Shown here piece after piece: positions 7,090 to 14,805 of a stretch of 64,000 nucleotides of DNA; the first letter of the stretch is position 1, and every line of letters starts with the position of its first letter. This stretch comes from Ostreiculturibacter nitratireducens. Lineage in GTDB: Bacteria; Pseudomonadota; Alphaproteobacteria; Rhodobacterales; Rhodobacteraceae. The stretch covers positions 868,001-932,000 of the forward strand of contig NZ_JAVQHL010000001.1 of assembly GCF_032670585.1 (NCBI RefSeq), given 5' to 3'. A program made the translations under genes and the position numbers. Below the pieces are notes generated by a model. It was not told the origin of the DNA and ran no database searches. It worked only from the letters and a program-made list of their open reading frames with translations.

Positions 7090-8540
7090 CACACCCCGCT
7101 GGCAGGAATGCCGCTGCGCACGACCGGACGCGGCGCCGTCAACTCCTTCCATGTCGACAGCGCCCGGTTCACCGCGCCGTTCGGTTCGCGAGCCACGAAC
7201 TTGCCGTGGCCTTCCTGCGTCTCCACCTTCCCGTCGTTCACGGCGACCTGTCCGCGCGTCAGAGTGTAGCGCGGAAGCCCCTTCACCTCGTGCCCTTCGA
7301 AGACATTGTAGTCGATGGCCGACTGCTGCGTCTTTGCGGTAATCGTCTTCGTCCGTTCCGGGTCCCAGACGACGATATCGGCATCCGCGCCGACAAGGAT
7401 CGCGCCCTTCTTCGGATATGTGTTGAGGATCTTCGCGATATTGGTGGAGGTGACGGCAACGAACTCGTTCATCGTTATCCTGCCGGTGTTCACACCTTGC
7501 GTCCAGAGCATCGGCATCCGGTCCTCGAGGCCCCCGGTCCCGTTCGGGATCTTGGTGAAATCGCCGACGCCAAAGCGCTTCTGTTCGGTCGTGAAGGCAC
7601 AATGGTCGGTGGCCACGACCGAGAGCGAACCGGACTGCAGACCCGCCCAGAGGCTGTCCTGATGCTTCTTGTCGCGGAACGGGGGCGACATGACGCGCCG
7701 CGCGGCATGGTCCCAGTCCTTGTTGAAATATTCGCTCTCATCCAGCGTCAGGTGCTGGATCAGGGGCTCGCCCCACACGCGTTTCCCTTGCATCCGCGCC
7801 CGCCGGATCGCCTCGTGCGCCTCCTCGCAGGACGTGTGCACGACGTAGAGCGGCACGCCCGCCATGTCGGCGATCATGATCGCGCGGTTCGTCGCCTCGC
7901 CCTCGACCTGCGAGGGCCGTGAATAGGCATGCGCCTCGGGGCCGGTATTGCCCTCCTCCATCAGCTTGCGCTGAAGCTCCGCCACGACGTCGCCGTTCTC
8001 GGCATGGACGAGCGCGATCGCGCCGAGTTCCGAACAGCGCCGGAACGAGGCGAAAAGCTCGTCGTCATTCACCATCAGCGCGCCCTTGTAGGCCATGAAG
8101 TGCTTGAACGTGGTGATCCCCTTGTCGACCACCTCCTTCATCTCGTTGAAGACCTGCTCGCCCCACCAGGTGATCGCCATGTGGAACGAGTAGTCGCAGT
8201 TCGCGCGGGTGGACTTGTTGTCCCACATCTTGATCGCATCGAGGAGCCCCTGCCCCGGCGAGGGCAGCGCGAAATCGACGACCATCGTCGTGCCGCCCGA
8301 CAGGGCCGCCCGCGTCCCGCTCTCGAAATCGTCCGACGAATAGGTCCCCATGAAAGGCATCTCGAGATGGGTGTGCGGGTCGATCCCGCCCGGCATCACG
8401 TAACACCCCGTCGCGTCGAGAACCTTGTCGCCCTTCAGGTCCGGCCCGATCTGCGCGATCTTGCCGTCCTCGACCAGAACATCCGCCTTGTAGGTCAGAT
8501 CGGCGGTGACGATGGTGCCGTTCTTGATGACTGTGGTCAT
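7089..8540 (-). CDS. hydA: Dihydropyrimidinase (D-hydantoinase)
   Basis: 483 aa, cytoplasmic amidohydrolase that opens the ring of 5,6-dihydrouracil or dihydrothymine to N-carbamoyl-beta-amino acids. Visible binuclear-zinc ligands: H56 and H58 (PHTHLE), the carboxylatable K152 (MAYKG), H179 (VHAEN), H235 (VVHTSC) and D312 (ATDHCAF). Length is normal for the family. ATG overlaps the stop of the HEPN-type gene (ATGA). It is step two of the reductive pyrimidine pathway whose first step (PreT-PreA) and third and fourth steps are also in this window. Family members also act on hydantoins, but the context favours dihydropyrimidines. Confidence 0.95.
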   Translation of the reverse strand: MTTVIKNGTIVTADLTYKADVLVEDGKIAQIGPDLKGDKVLDATGCYVMPGGIDPHTHLEMPFMGTYSSDDFESGTRAALSGGTTMVVDFALPSPGQGLLDAIKMWDNKSTRANCDYSFHMAITWWGEQVFNEMKEVVDKGITTFKHFMAYKGALMVNDDELFASFRRCSELGAIALVHAENGDVVAELQRKLMEEGNTGPEAHAYSRPSQVEGEATNRAIMIADMAGVPLYVVHTSCEEAHEAIRRARMQGKRVWGEPLIQHLTLDESEYFNKDWDHAARRVMSPPFRDKKHQDSLWAGLQSGSLSVVATDHCAFTTEQKRFGVGDFTKIPNGTGGLEDRMPMLWTQGVNTGRITMNEFVAVTSTNIAKILNTYPKKGAILVGADADIVVWDPERTKTITAKTQQSAIDYNVFEGHEVKGLPRYTLTRGQVAVNDGKVETQEGHGKFVAREPNGAVNRALSTWKELTAPRPVVRSGIPASGV

Positions 8541-9055
8541 TGTTTGGCTCTCCCTAGATTGGTCAGGGTATCTTTGACTTGCGCACTTTCGTGGAAGGCT
8601 CGACCGAGAACCAGCAAGAGGTTCACCGAATCCGGGATCGAAAGTGACGCTTCAAACGTCAGCGCCGCATCATTCTTGCCGTCTCGGAAAGTCACTGCGT
8701 CATCCGAAAAATCGACACGAGCATGCGAAACAGCGTTCCGCATGTGGCGCAGGAAGTCCGAGTTGAGAAGCTTCCTACTCGTGGACGAAAGCTCTTTGTC
8801 GGCTAGAGCCCGTTCGACGACGATTTCGATTAGATCCTCACGATTCCAGCGTTCGCGAGGAAAAACCAACAGTGTATAAAGCATTCCAAGCAAACGCGTC
8901 TCCTTATGGAGGAACGGACCGTTAGGCTTGAGACCAAACTTTGGAACGACGGTTGACGATGCCCTTCGTATGGACACGTCTCGACCGAGCGCTTCCTCCA
9001 AGACGTAGTACTCAATGAACGCTGCTGTCGGCACCCAGTCATTCACTGCATTCAC
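8537..9055 (-). CDS. HEPN-type (putative RNase) protein inserted in the pyrimidine operon
   Basis: 172 aa, mostly alpha-helical in appearance. It begins at a GTG overlapping the amidohydrolase stop (GTGA) and ends overlapping the dihydropyrimidinase ATG (ATGA). Residues 102-111 (LRHMRNAVSH) contain the R-N-x3-H pattern (R106, N107, H111) of the HEPN RNase active site. The surrounding layout resembles the HEPN family nucleases of the pEK499_p136 group: N-terminal helices, then RNAVSHARV, then F.D and a hydrophobic C-terminal helix. The DNA is visibly less GC-rich than its neighbours. Neither an antitoxin nor a nucleotidyltransferase partner is adjacent. Family placement is from pattern recognition and is tentative. 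Confidence 0.65.
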   Translation of the reverse strand: MNAVNDWVPTAAFIEYYVLEEALGRDVSIRRASSTVVPKFGLKPNGPFLHKETRLLGMLYTLLVFPRERWNREDLIEIVVERALADKELSSTSRKLLNSDFLRHMRNAVSHARVDFSDDAVTFRDGKNDAALTFEASLSIPDSVNLLLVLGRAFHESAQVKDTLTNLGRAKQ

Positions 9056-10302
9056 CCCACCACCTCCGCCGTCTCCAGAACGGCGTGCAGCAGAACATCC
9101 GTCCCCGCCGCCGCCCATTCCGGGCTGATCTCCTCGGCCTCGTTGTGGGAAAGCCCGTCCACGCAGGGGCACATGATCATCGCGGTCGGGGCCAGGTCGT
9201 TGATCCAGCAGGCGTCGTGGCCGGCGCCGGAAACGATGTCCATATGGCTGTAGCCCAGCCGTTCGGCCGCGCGCCGCACCGCCGCCACGCAGTCCTCGTT
9301 GAAGGCCGGCGGGTTGAACTGCCCGACGATCTTCCACTCGAGGCTCACCCCGATTTCCTCGCAGAGCCCCGGCGCCCTGGCCTCGAATTCCGCGACCATG
9401 CTTTCCAGGACGTCGAGCAGGTGCGAACGGAAGTCGATGGTGAAGACGACCTTGCCGGGGATGATGTTGCGGCTGTTCGGGTAGACGTCGATATGGCCGA
9501 TCGCGCCGACCGCGTTCGGCTGGCGCTTCATCGCGATCTCGTGCACCAGCTCGGTGATCCGGGCGAGACCCCGGCCCGCATTCCTGCGCATGGGCATGGG
9601 GGTGGAGCCGGTATGGCTCTCCTTGCCCGTCACCGTGCATTCGATCCAGCGAAGGCCCTGGCCATGCGTCACGACGCCGATATCCTTGCCCTCCGCCTCG
9701 AGGATCGGGCCCTGTTCGATGTGAAGCTCGAACAGCGCGTGGATCTTCCGCGCGCCAACCTCCTCGTCGCCGACCCAGCCGATGCGTTTCAGTTCGTCGC
9801 CGAACTTCTTGCCGTCATGGTCCACACGGTCGTAGGCCCACTGGAGGTCATGCTTGCCCGCAAAGACGCCCGAGGCGAGCATGGCGGGCGCGAAGCGCGT
9901 CCCTTCCTCGTTCGTCCAGTTGACCACGACGATCGGATGCTTGGTCTTGATCCCGAGGTCGTTCATCGTGCGGACGGCCTCCAGCGCGCCGAGGACGCCC
10001 AGAACGCCGTCATATTTCCCGCCCGTCGGCTGCGTGTCGAGGTGGCTGCCCATGTAGACCGGCGCCGCGTCGGGATCCTCGCCCGCGCGTGTCGCGAACA
10101 TGGACCCCATCTTGTCGACGCCCATCGTCATGCCCGCCGCCTCGCACCATTTCCGGAAAAGCGCGCGGCCCTCGGCATCGGCGTCGGTCAGCGTCTGGCG
10201 ATTGTTGCCGCCCGCGACGCCCGGCCCGATCCTTGCCATCTCCATGAGCGAGTCCCAAAGACGTTCGCCATTGATCCTGAGGTTCGCGGCGGGCGCGGTC
10301 AT
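9052..10302 (-). CDS. M20-type amidohydrolase: beta-ureidopropionase / allantoate amidohydrolase family
   Basis: 416 aa, hydantoinase/carbamoylase family. Metal ligands are visible at H87 and D98 (GSHLDTQPTGGKYDG) and the E132-E133 pair (NWTNEEGTRF); FELHIEQGP follows. In this operon it most likely hydrolyses N-carbamoyl-beta-alanine or N-carbamoyl-beta-aminoisobutyrate to the beta-amino acid, CO2 and ammonia, step three of reductive pyrimidine breakdown. Allantoate or N-carbamoyl-L-amino acids are alternative substrates of the same family. The gene lies 91 bp downstream of the aminotransferase and is followed without a gap by the HEPN gene. Confidence 0.9.
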   Translation of the reverse strand: MTAPAANLRINGERLWDSLMEMARIGPGVAGGNNRQTLTDADAEGRALFRKWCEAAGMTMGVDKMGSMFATRAGEDPDAAPVYMGSHLDTQPTGGKYDGVLGVLGALEAVRTMNDLGIKTKHPIVVVNWTNEEGTRFAPAMLASGVFAGKHDLQWAYDRVDHDGKKFGDELKRIGWVGDEEVGARKIHALFELHIEQGPILEAEGKDIGVVTHGQGLRWIECTVTGKESHTGSTPMPMRRNAGRGLARITELVHEIAMKRQPNAVGAIGHIDVYPNSRNIIPGKVVFTIDFRSHLLDVLESMVAEFEARAPGLCEEIGVSLEWKIVGQFNPPAFNEDCVAAVRRAAERLGYSHMDIVSGAGHDACWINDLAPTAMIMCPCVDGLSHNEAEEISPEWAAAGTDVLLHAVLETAEVVG

Positions 10303-10362
10303 CGGCTTCTCCTTCCTGTCGTATCCCGGGGCGATCTTGCGCCGCCCCTTTCGGTGGAAAGG

Positions 10363-10384
10363 GCGCGGGGGGTGCCCCCCGCGC
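10363..10384 (-). terminator. Strong GC hairpin downstream of the aminotransferase gene
   Basis: GCGCGGGGGG (10363-10372) and CCCCCCGCGC (10375-10384) are perfect complements around a two-base centre. It lies just after the aminotransferase stop. No T-run follows, so it may attenuate or stabilise message rather than fully end transcription before the amidohydrolase operon. Confidence 0.5.
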
Positions 10385-10393
10385 TCCTCCGCG

Positions 10394-11722
10394 TCAGTCG
10401 GTCGCTTCCAGTACGTCGCGCAGCGTGCCGATCAGTTGGTCGACCTGGGCCTTGTCGATGATCAAGGGCGGGCTCAGCGCGATGATGTCGCCGGTCGTCC
10501 GGATCAGGATCCCCTTCTCGAACGCCTTGATGAAAGCCGAGAAGGCACGCTTAGTCGGCTCCCCGGCGATCGGTTCGAGTTCGATCGCACCGATCAGGCC
10601 GACGTTCCGGATGTCGATCACGTGCCGCGCGCCCTTGAGCGAATGGAGCGCCTCCTCCCAGTAGGGCGCGATCTCGGCGCAGCGCTCGAAGAGGCCCTCT
10701 TCCCTGTAGGTCTCGATCGTGGCGATCCCCGCGGCGCATGCAATGGGCGAGCCCGAGTAGGTGTAGCCGTGGAAGAGCTCGATCATGTGCTCGGGGCCCT
10801 GCATGAAGGCGTCGTGCACCGCGGCCGAGGTCAGGACCGCCCCCATCGGGATCACGCCCGAGGTCAGCCCCTTCGCACAGGTGATCATGTCGGGCTGCAC
10901 GCCAAAATACTGCGCCGCGAAGGGCGCGCCGAGGCGCCCGAAGCCGGTGATAACCTCGTCGAAGATCAGGAGGATGCCGTGCTTCTTCGTGATCGCGCGC
11001 AGCCGCTCGAGGTAGCCCTTCGGCGGCAGGATCACGCCCGTCGAGCCCGCGACCGGCTCGACGATCACGGCGGCGATCGTGTCCGCACCATGCAGCGCCA
11101 CGATCCGCTCCAGCTCGTCCGCAAGTTCCGCGCCGTGCTCCGGCAGGCCCTTCACGTAGGAGTTCTTCGCGGGAAGATGGGTGTGCGGCAGGTGATCGAC
11201 TCCGGCCAGCAGGGTGCCAAAGAAGCGCCGGTTGTTGACGATCCCGCCGACCGAGATGCCGCCAAAGCCCACGCCATGGTAGCCGCGCTCCCGCCCGATG
11301 AGACGGGTCCGCGTCCCCTCGCCCCGCGCCCGGTGATAGGCGAGCGCGATCTTCAGCGCCGTGTCCACCGCCTCGGAGCCGGAGTTCGTGTAGAATACGT
11401 GCTCCATCCCCTCGGGCGCGATATCGATGATGCGGTTCGCCAGTTCGAAGGCCAGCGGATGGCCCATCTGGAACGCCGGCGCATAGTCCAGCTCCGCCGC
11501 CTGGCTCTGGATCGCCTCGGTTATCTTCGGCCGGCAGTGCCCGGCGTTGCAGCACCAGAGACCGGCGGTTCCGTCCAGGATCTGACGACCGTCCGCGGAC
11601 GTATAATGCATGTCTTTCGCGGAGACGAGCATCCGTGGAGCCTTCTTGAACTGCCGGTTCGCGGTGAACGGCATCCAGAAGGAATTGAGATCATTCGGGG
11701 GTGTCTTGCGATCGAGCGCCAT
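10394..11722 (-). CDS. Omega-amino acid:pyruvate (beta-alanine) aminotransferase
   Basis: 442 aa, class III PLP-dependent aminotransferase. Start ATG has AAGGGAGG upstream. The N-terminal NDLNSFWMPFTANRQFK resembles the characterised omega-amino acid:pyruvate aminotransferases. LIFDEVITGFGR carries the PLP-ring Asp, and ITCAKGLTSG carries the Schiff-base Lys. It would convert beta-alanine (from uracil) or beta-aminoisobutyrate (from thymine) to the semialdehyde, step four. It is transcribed away from the RutR-type repressor gene; an operator lies 61 bp before its start. Confidence 0.92.
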   Translation of the reverse strand: MALDRKTPPNDLNSFWMPFTANRQFKKAPRMLVSAKDMHYTSADGRQILDGTAGLWCCNAGHCRPKITEAIQSQAAELDYAPAFQMGHPLAFELANRIIDIAPEGMEHVFYTNSGSEAVDTALKIALAYHRARGEGTRTRLIGRERGYHGVGFGGISVGGIVNNRRFFGTLLAGVDHLPHTHLPAKNSYVKGLPEHGAELADELERIVALHGADTIAAVIVEPVAGSTGVILPPKGYLERLRAITKKHGILLIFDEVITGFGRLGAPFAAQYFGVQPDMITCAKGLTSGVIPMGAVLTSAAVHDAFMQGPEHMIELFHGYTYSGSPIACAAGIATIETYREEGLFERCAEIAPYWEEALHSLKGARHVIDIRNVGLIGAIELEPIAGEPTKRAFSAFIKAFEKGILIRTTGDIIALSPPLIIDKAQVDQLIGTLRDVLEATD

Positions 11723-11782
11723 GTTGGCCTCCCTTGGCCAGGCCCGGCATGTCGTCACGGGCGCGGGTGTTCTTGCTATTGT

Positions 11783-11798
11783 TTGACCAAATGGTCAG
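11783..11798. promoter_or_regulatory. RutR operator
   Basis: TTGACCAAATGGTCAG matches the E. coli RutR consensus TTGACCA-N2-TGGTCAA at all fixed positions except the last base. It lies in the divergent interval between the aminotransferase (start 11722) and rutR (start 11852), so one site can control both genes. RutR releases DNA on binding uracil or thymine, which fits pathway induction. Confidence 0.85.
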
Positions 11799-11851
11799 GA
11801 TGACGCTAGGAGACGGACAGGGGGGCCGTCAAGGACTGCGACGAGGCAGGT

Positions 11852-12505
11852 ATGAGTGCGGAGGAGAAAATGGACGACGGCCAGCCGCCGGAGCCGCAGA
11901 ACGAACGTCCCCGCACCCGGATTCAGCGCCGCAACACCCGCGCGATCCTCGACGCCGCGCTCGAGGTCTTTTCACGCGAAGGCTTCAGGGGCGCCACGCT
12001 CGACATGATCGCCCAGGCGGCGGGGCTGTCGAAACCGAACCTTCTTTATTACTTCTCCTCGAAGGAAGCGATCCACGGCGAGCTTCTGTCCGAACTCATG
12101 GATACCTGGCTCGATCCGCTGAGGGAGCTCGATCCGGCGGGCGAACCGGCCGAGGAAATCCTTGCCTATGTCCGCCGCAAGCTCGAGATGAGCCGTGACA
12201 TGCCGCGCGAAAGCCGCCTCTTCGCAAACGAGATCATCCAGGGCGCGCCGCGCATGATGGAGGCGATCGAGGGAGAACTGAAAACGCTCGTGGACGAAAA
12301 GGCCGCCGTCATCCGCGGCTGGATCGAAGCGGGCCGGATCGCCGATGTCGACCCCTATCACCTGATCTTCTCGATCTGGGCGCTGACCCAGCACTACGCG
12401 GATTTCGACGTGCAGGTCCGCGCCGTCCTGGGCCCCGGCCACGACCCCTTCCCCGAGGCCGAAAGCTTCCTCGAGATGCTCTATACGCGGCTGCTCAACC
12501 GCTGA
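11852..12505 (+). CDS. rutR: TetR-family repressor of pyrimidine catabolism (RutR)
   Basis: 217 aa. N-terminal TetR HTH at about residues 27-73; the recognition region LSKPNLLYYFSSKEA is nearly that of E. coli RutR. The ligand domain contains the RutR-like stretches SRLFANEI, IRGWIEAG and FSIWALTQHYADF. Known RutR binds uracil and thymine and senses the nitrogen/pyrimidine state. Divergent from the beta-alanine aminotransferase, with a RutR operator between. A second ATG at 11870 with GGAGGAGAAA upstream is an equally good start and would remove six residues. Confidence 0.93.
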   Translation: MSAEEKMDDGQPPEPQNERPRTRIQRRNTRAILDAALEVFSREGFRGATLDMIAQAAGLSKPNLLYYFSSKEAIHGELLSELMDTWLDPLRELDPAGEPAEEILAYVRRKLEMSRDMPRESRLFANEIIQGAPRMMEAIEGELKTLVDEKAAVIRGWIEAGRIADVDPYHLIFSIWALTQHYADFDVQVRAVLGPGHDPFPEAESFLEMLYTRLLNR

Positions 12506-12879
12506 TTTGGCATCCAGTGCCGGTTCCCTGGCTTCGTCCGAGATACCGGAGGCACGCCCGCAGACTATTGCGGACCCTGCACATGGATATTGATCACTCC
12601 GGCCCATCGCAGCGGCGACGGCTGCCCACTGTTGAAGGACAGTCGGCCAGCGGCGAAGCGAGGGAAATGCAACAAGGCCATCCACGAAATCGACCGGATC
12701 TTCACGCGCAGGCATTCATGGCGCGGGGTCATCGCCCGTTCGGTCGAATATGACGCGGCAAGACCAAAGAAGAATGCGGCTCGTTTCCATGATCGATTTT
12801 CACCTTTGCGTCATGGGGTCAGAGTGCAACTATTGATTGTGGCGGCACAAAGTCTTTCAAACCAAGGGACGACTTTCCA
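12506..12879. other. Gene-free interval after rutR
   Basis: 374 bp without a convincing gene. In one plus-strand frame around 12680-12770 the translation HEIDRIFTRRHSWRGVIARS vaguely recalls the C-terminal end of IS5-type transposases (EIERMF..WRR.A.RYD), which could mark a decayed insertion sequence. The match is too weak to annotate. No terminator is evident after rutR. Confidence 0.3.
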
Positions 12880-13701
12880 ATGAACCATCGCTTTTTCCAT
12901 TTGACACGCGTCACCCTTCTTCTGCCTCTGGCACTTTTCCTGCTCGGCGCGCCGGTCAGGGCTGCTCCGTTCTTCAGCTTCGATCCGGCGGCCTGCGACG
13001 AAGATCCTGACGGCAAGGTCATCGTCCGGCTGCCATCGGGCCTCGCCTTTGCCGTGCCGTATGAGGGTCTGGTCCTGTCGGAAGCGGGGTCCGACAATCC
13101 GGACGCTGCAGAGGTTACGCTGGGATGTCCGGGCAACCCCGTGCGAACATCAACATTCCGCTTTTCGCCAGAGTATCTTGCCCTGTTGGAGGGCAGGCTC
13201 GACCCGCCGTATAGCGGTGGCGCGATCTACGATCTGAGCGTGATCGGCAGCAATGTTTCTGTCAGCCAACAGCGCTGGCGGATTGAGTTCATCGACGAGA
13301 TCGGCGCGCGCACCCGGAACTGCGGCGCCACCGCCGAAGGCGTGCGCTACTGCCTTGCCTGTCGCGAGGACTCTGCCCGGCCGGGGCATTGCGTCATGGC
13401 GCCCGATGCCGGCACCTCCAGCGATGGGCGTGATCTCGATCGTGCGGCGATGGTCCTCGTCGATCCCGAAAACCTGACTGGACCGGACAACCTGCCTTGG
13501 GCCACGGACTGCTGGCGTGAAGAGGACAATGGCACACGGTTCTGCAATGCCGCCTATCCGGTCATGGATGGCCTAAGCATCGCTTATACCTTCCTTGCCG
13601 AAGGCTTCGACCGGGACCGTGTCCGCGAGTTCGATCTTGATATCCGCCGCGAGGTGCTCGGCCTGCGCGCGTCGGAATACGATGGAGACGACATGCGCTG
13701 A
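12880..13701 (+). CDS. Secreted cysteine-containing protein of unknown function
   Basis: 273 aa. A clear signal peptide (basic NHRFFHLTR, then LLLPLALFLLG, cleavage near APVRA-A at about 28). The mature protein has nine to ten cysteines, including a pair in CLAC, suggesting disulfides in the periplasm. It is acidic near the C-terminus (EYDGDD). No domain is recognised. It stands alone between rutR and a cytochrome gene, with the 374-bp interval upstream, and has no operon partner. It could be a genus-level orphan. Coding status is supported by GC-rich third positions and the signal peptide. Confidence 0.7.
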   Translation: MNHRFFHLTRVTLLLPLALFLLGAPVRAAPFFSFDPAACDEDPDGKVIVRLPSGLAFAVPYEGLVLSEAGSDNPDAAEVTLGCPGNPVRTSTFRFSPEYLALLEGRLDPPYSGGAIYDLSVIGSNVSVSQQRWRIEFIDEIGARTRNCGATAEGVRYCLACREDSARPGHCVMAPDAGTSSDGRDLDRAAMVLVDPENLTGPDNLPWATDCWREEDNGTRFCNAAYPVMDGLSIAYTFLAEGFDRDRVREFDLDIRREVLGLRASEYDGDDMR

Positions 13702-13909
13702 AGCGCGCCACCCGGCGGTTTCGACAGATCCGCAATCCCAATCGCGCTGCACCAAGGTGCCGGCGGTTGGTCGTCACTTGGACAGTGCGGTCCGAGACTG
13801 CGCGAACAGAATTCGCTGTCCGCCGCCTTGCGGAACACTGGCGCGACAGCCCTTCGGCGGCCGCGCCAGCAGATTGGCTTACCTCAGTCCCCGGCCCTCG
13901 CCCAGTACG

Positions 13910-14320
13910 TCATTCCGCCTGGATCGACTCGAGGTAGAGCGCGAGAGAGAGTGTGCGGCCGCGCGCCTCCACCTCGTTGCCATATTCGAGTCCCGGCCCG
14001 GCGCCACCCGGACGGAACACCACGCCGAACACCGGCATCGGTGCGCCGTGCGCGCGCACGCCCTTGCGGCCGTCGATCACCGAGATCACATTCCCCATCG
14101 GGAACTCGCCGCCGTTGTTCTTGGACAGTTGTGTCAGATCGGGCGGCGCGACCGTCAGCAGATCGGCCAGTTCGCCGGCGCCCTTGCCCATTCCACCGTG
14201 GCACATGGCGCAGGTGTTCTCGTAAAGAGCCGCGCCGACGTCCGCGTCCTGTGCCGAAACGGGCAGGGCCGAAACCGCGCCCCCAGCAATGAAAGCGGTC
14301 ACCGCCAACAAGTGCTTCAT
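13910..14320 (-). CDS. Small class I cytochrome c, periplasmic
   Basis: 136 aa. GGAGGACGGAAAG precedes the ATG. Signal peptide of about 23 residues ending VSA. Heme motif CAMCH at 37-41; M95 in HGAPMPVFG is the probable sixth ligand. Total size and the single CxxCH point to an electron-carrier or a c-type subunit such as those of methanol/sulfur or alcohol oxidation systems. No partner dehydrogenase is adjacent, so the pathway is unknown. A perfect palindrome lies 23 bp upstream of the start. Confidence 0.88.
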   Translation of the reverse strand: MKHLLAVTAFIAGGAVSALPVSAQDADVGAALYENTCAMCHGGMGKGAGELADLLTVAPPDLTQLSKNNGGEFPMGNVISVIDGRKGVRAHGAPMPVFGVVFRPGGAGPGLEYGNEVEARGRTLSLALYLESIQAE

Positions 14321-14342
14321 CTTTCCGTCCTCCGCGTTGCTA

Positions 14343-14354
14343 ATTGATATCAAT
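14343..14354. promoter_or_regulatory. Perfect palindrome upstream of the cytochrome c gene
   Basis: ATTGATATCAAT, a 12-bp perfect palindrome 23 bp before the cytochrome c ATG. Half-sites look FNR-like (TTGAT/ATCAA), but there is no 4-bp spacer, so it does not fit a standard FNR box. Candidate operator of unknown regulator. Confidence 0.35.
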
Positions 14355-14745
14355 GCGGTTTCCCACTCACATGGTTAACTGAAAACCTCGCGAAGGCAAT
14401 GCGTTCGCCACGTCGAAAACCGCCGACACTGCCCGAAACCGGGGAAGGCGCCTGGCTTGGCTCCGGTTCCGGACGGGACTTGGCACCGGATCCAGCCGCC
14501 GACGGGCGGCAGCCTTCGTGCCTCCGGCCCCTACCGTCGAGGGGCCGATGCCGAAACACCCCGATCGTCCGCAACGCGGACAGGGGTCGGGATCGGGCCC
14601 CGCATGCGAGCCAGGCCGGTTGTGGCGAACAGCGGCGTAACCCGCGAAACCCCGCGTTCCGGCGCGCCAGAAGCCCCAATGCAAGCCGTTTCACGGAACC
14701 CGCACGGGTCCGCAGATGTGAGGATCAGGCCGCTCTACCTCCGCG

Positions 14746-14773
14746 AAAAATGGGCGACCCTGCGGGGCCGCCC
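14746..14773 (-). terminator. Rho-independent terminator of preTA
   Basis: Read on the minus strand: GGGCGGCCCC and its near-complement GGGTCGCCC form a stem with one mismatch, followed at once by ATTTTT. It lies 33 bp after the preA stop codon. Confidence 0.7.
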
Positions 14774-14805
14774 AAGTCTGGGAGGAGAAATGAGCGCAGC
14801 GAGAC

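Larger units (their letters stand above)
14321..14805. other. Gene-free interval between preA and the cytochrome c gene
   Basis: 485 bp with no convincing gene. It holds the preA terminator at its right end and the cytochrome promoter region, including the ATTGATATCAAT palindrome, at its left end. Open frames crossing it lack signal peptides, ribosome binding sites or recognisable domains. Confidence 0.5.

Noticed and set aside
12590..12883. Possible IS5-type transposase fragment
   Set aside because: Only a vague resemblance over about 25 residues, with no terminal inverted repeats or target duplication seen.
14343..14354. Reading ATTGATATCAAT as an FNR box
   Set aside because: The FNR/Crp pattern needs a four-base spacer between TTGAT and ATCAA; here there is none.
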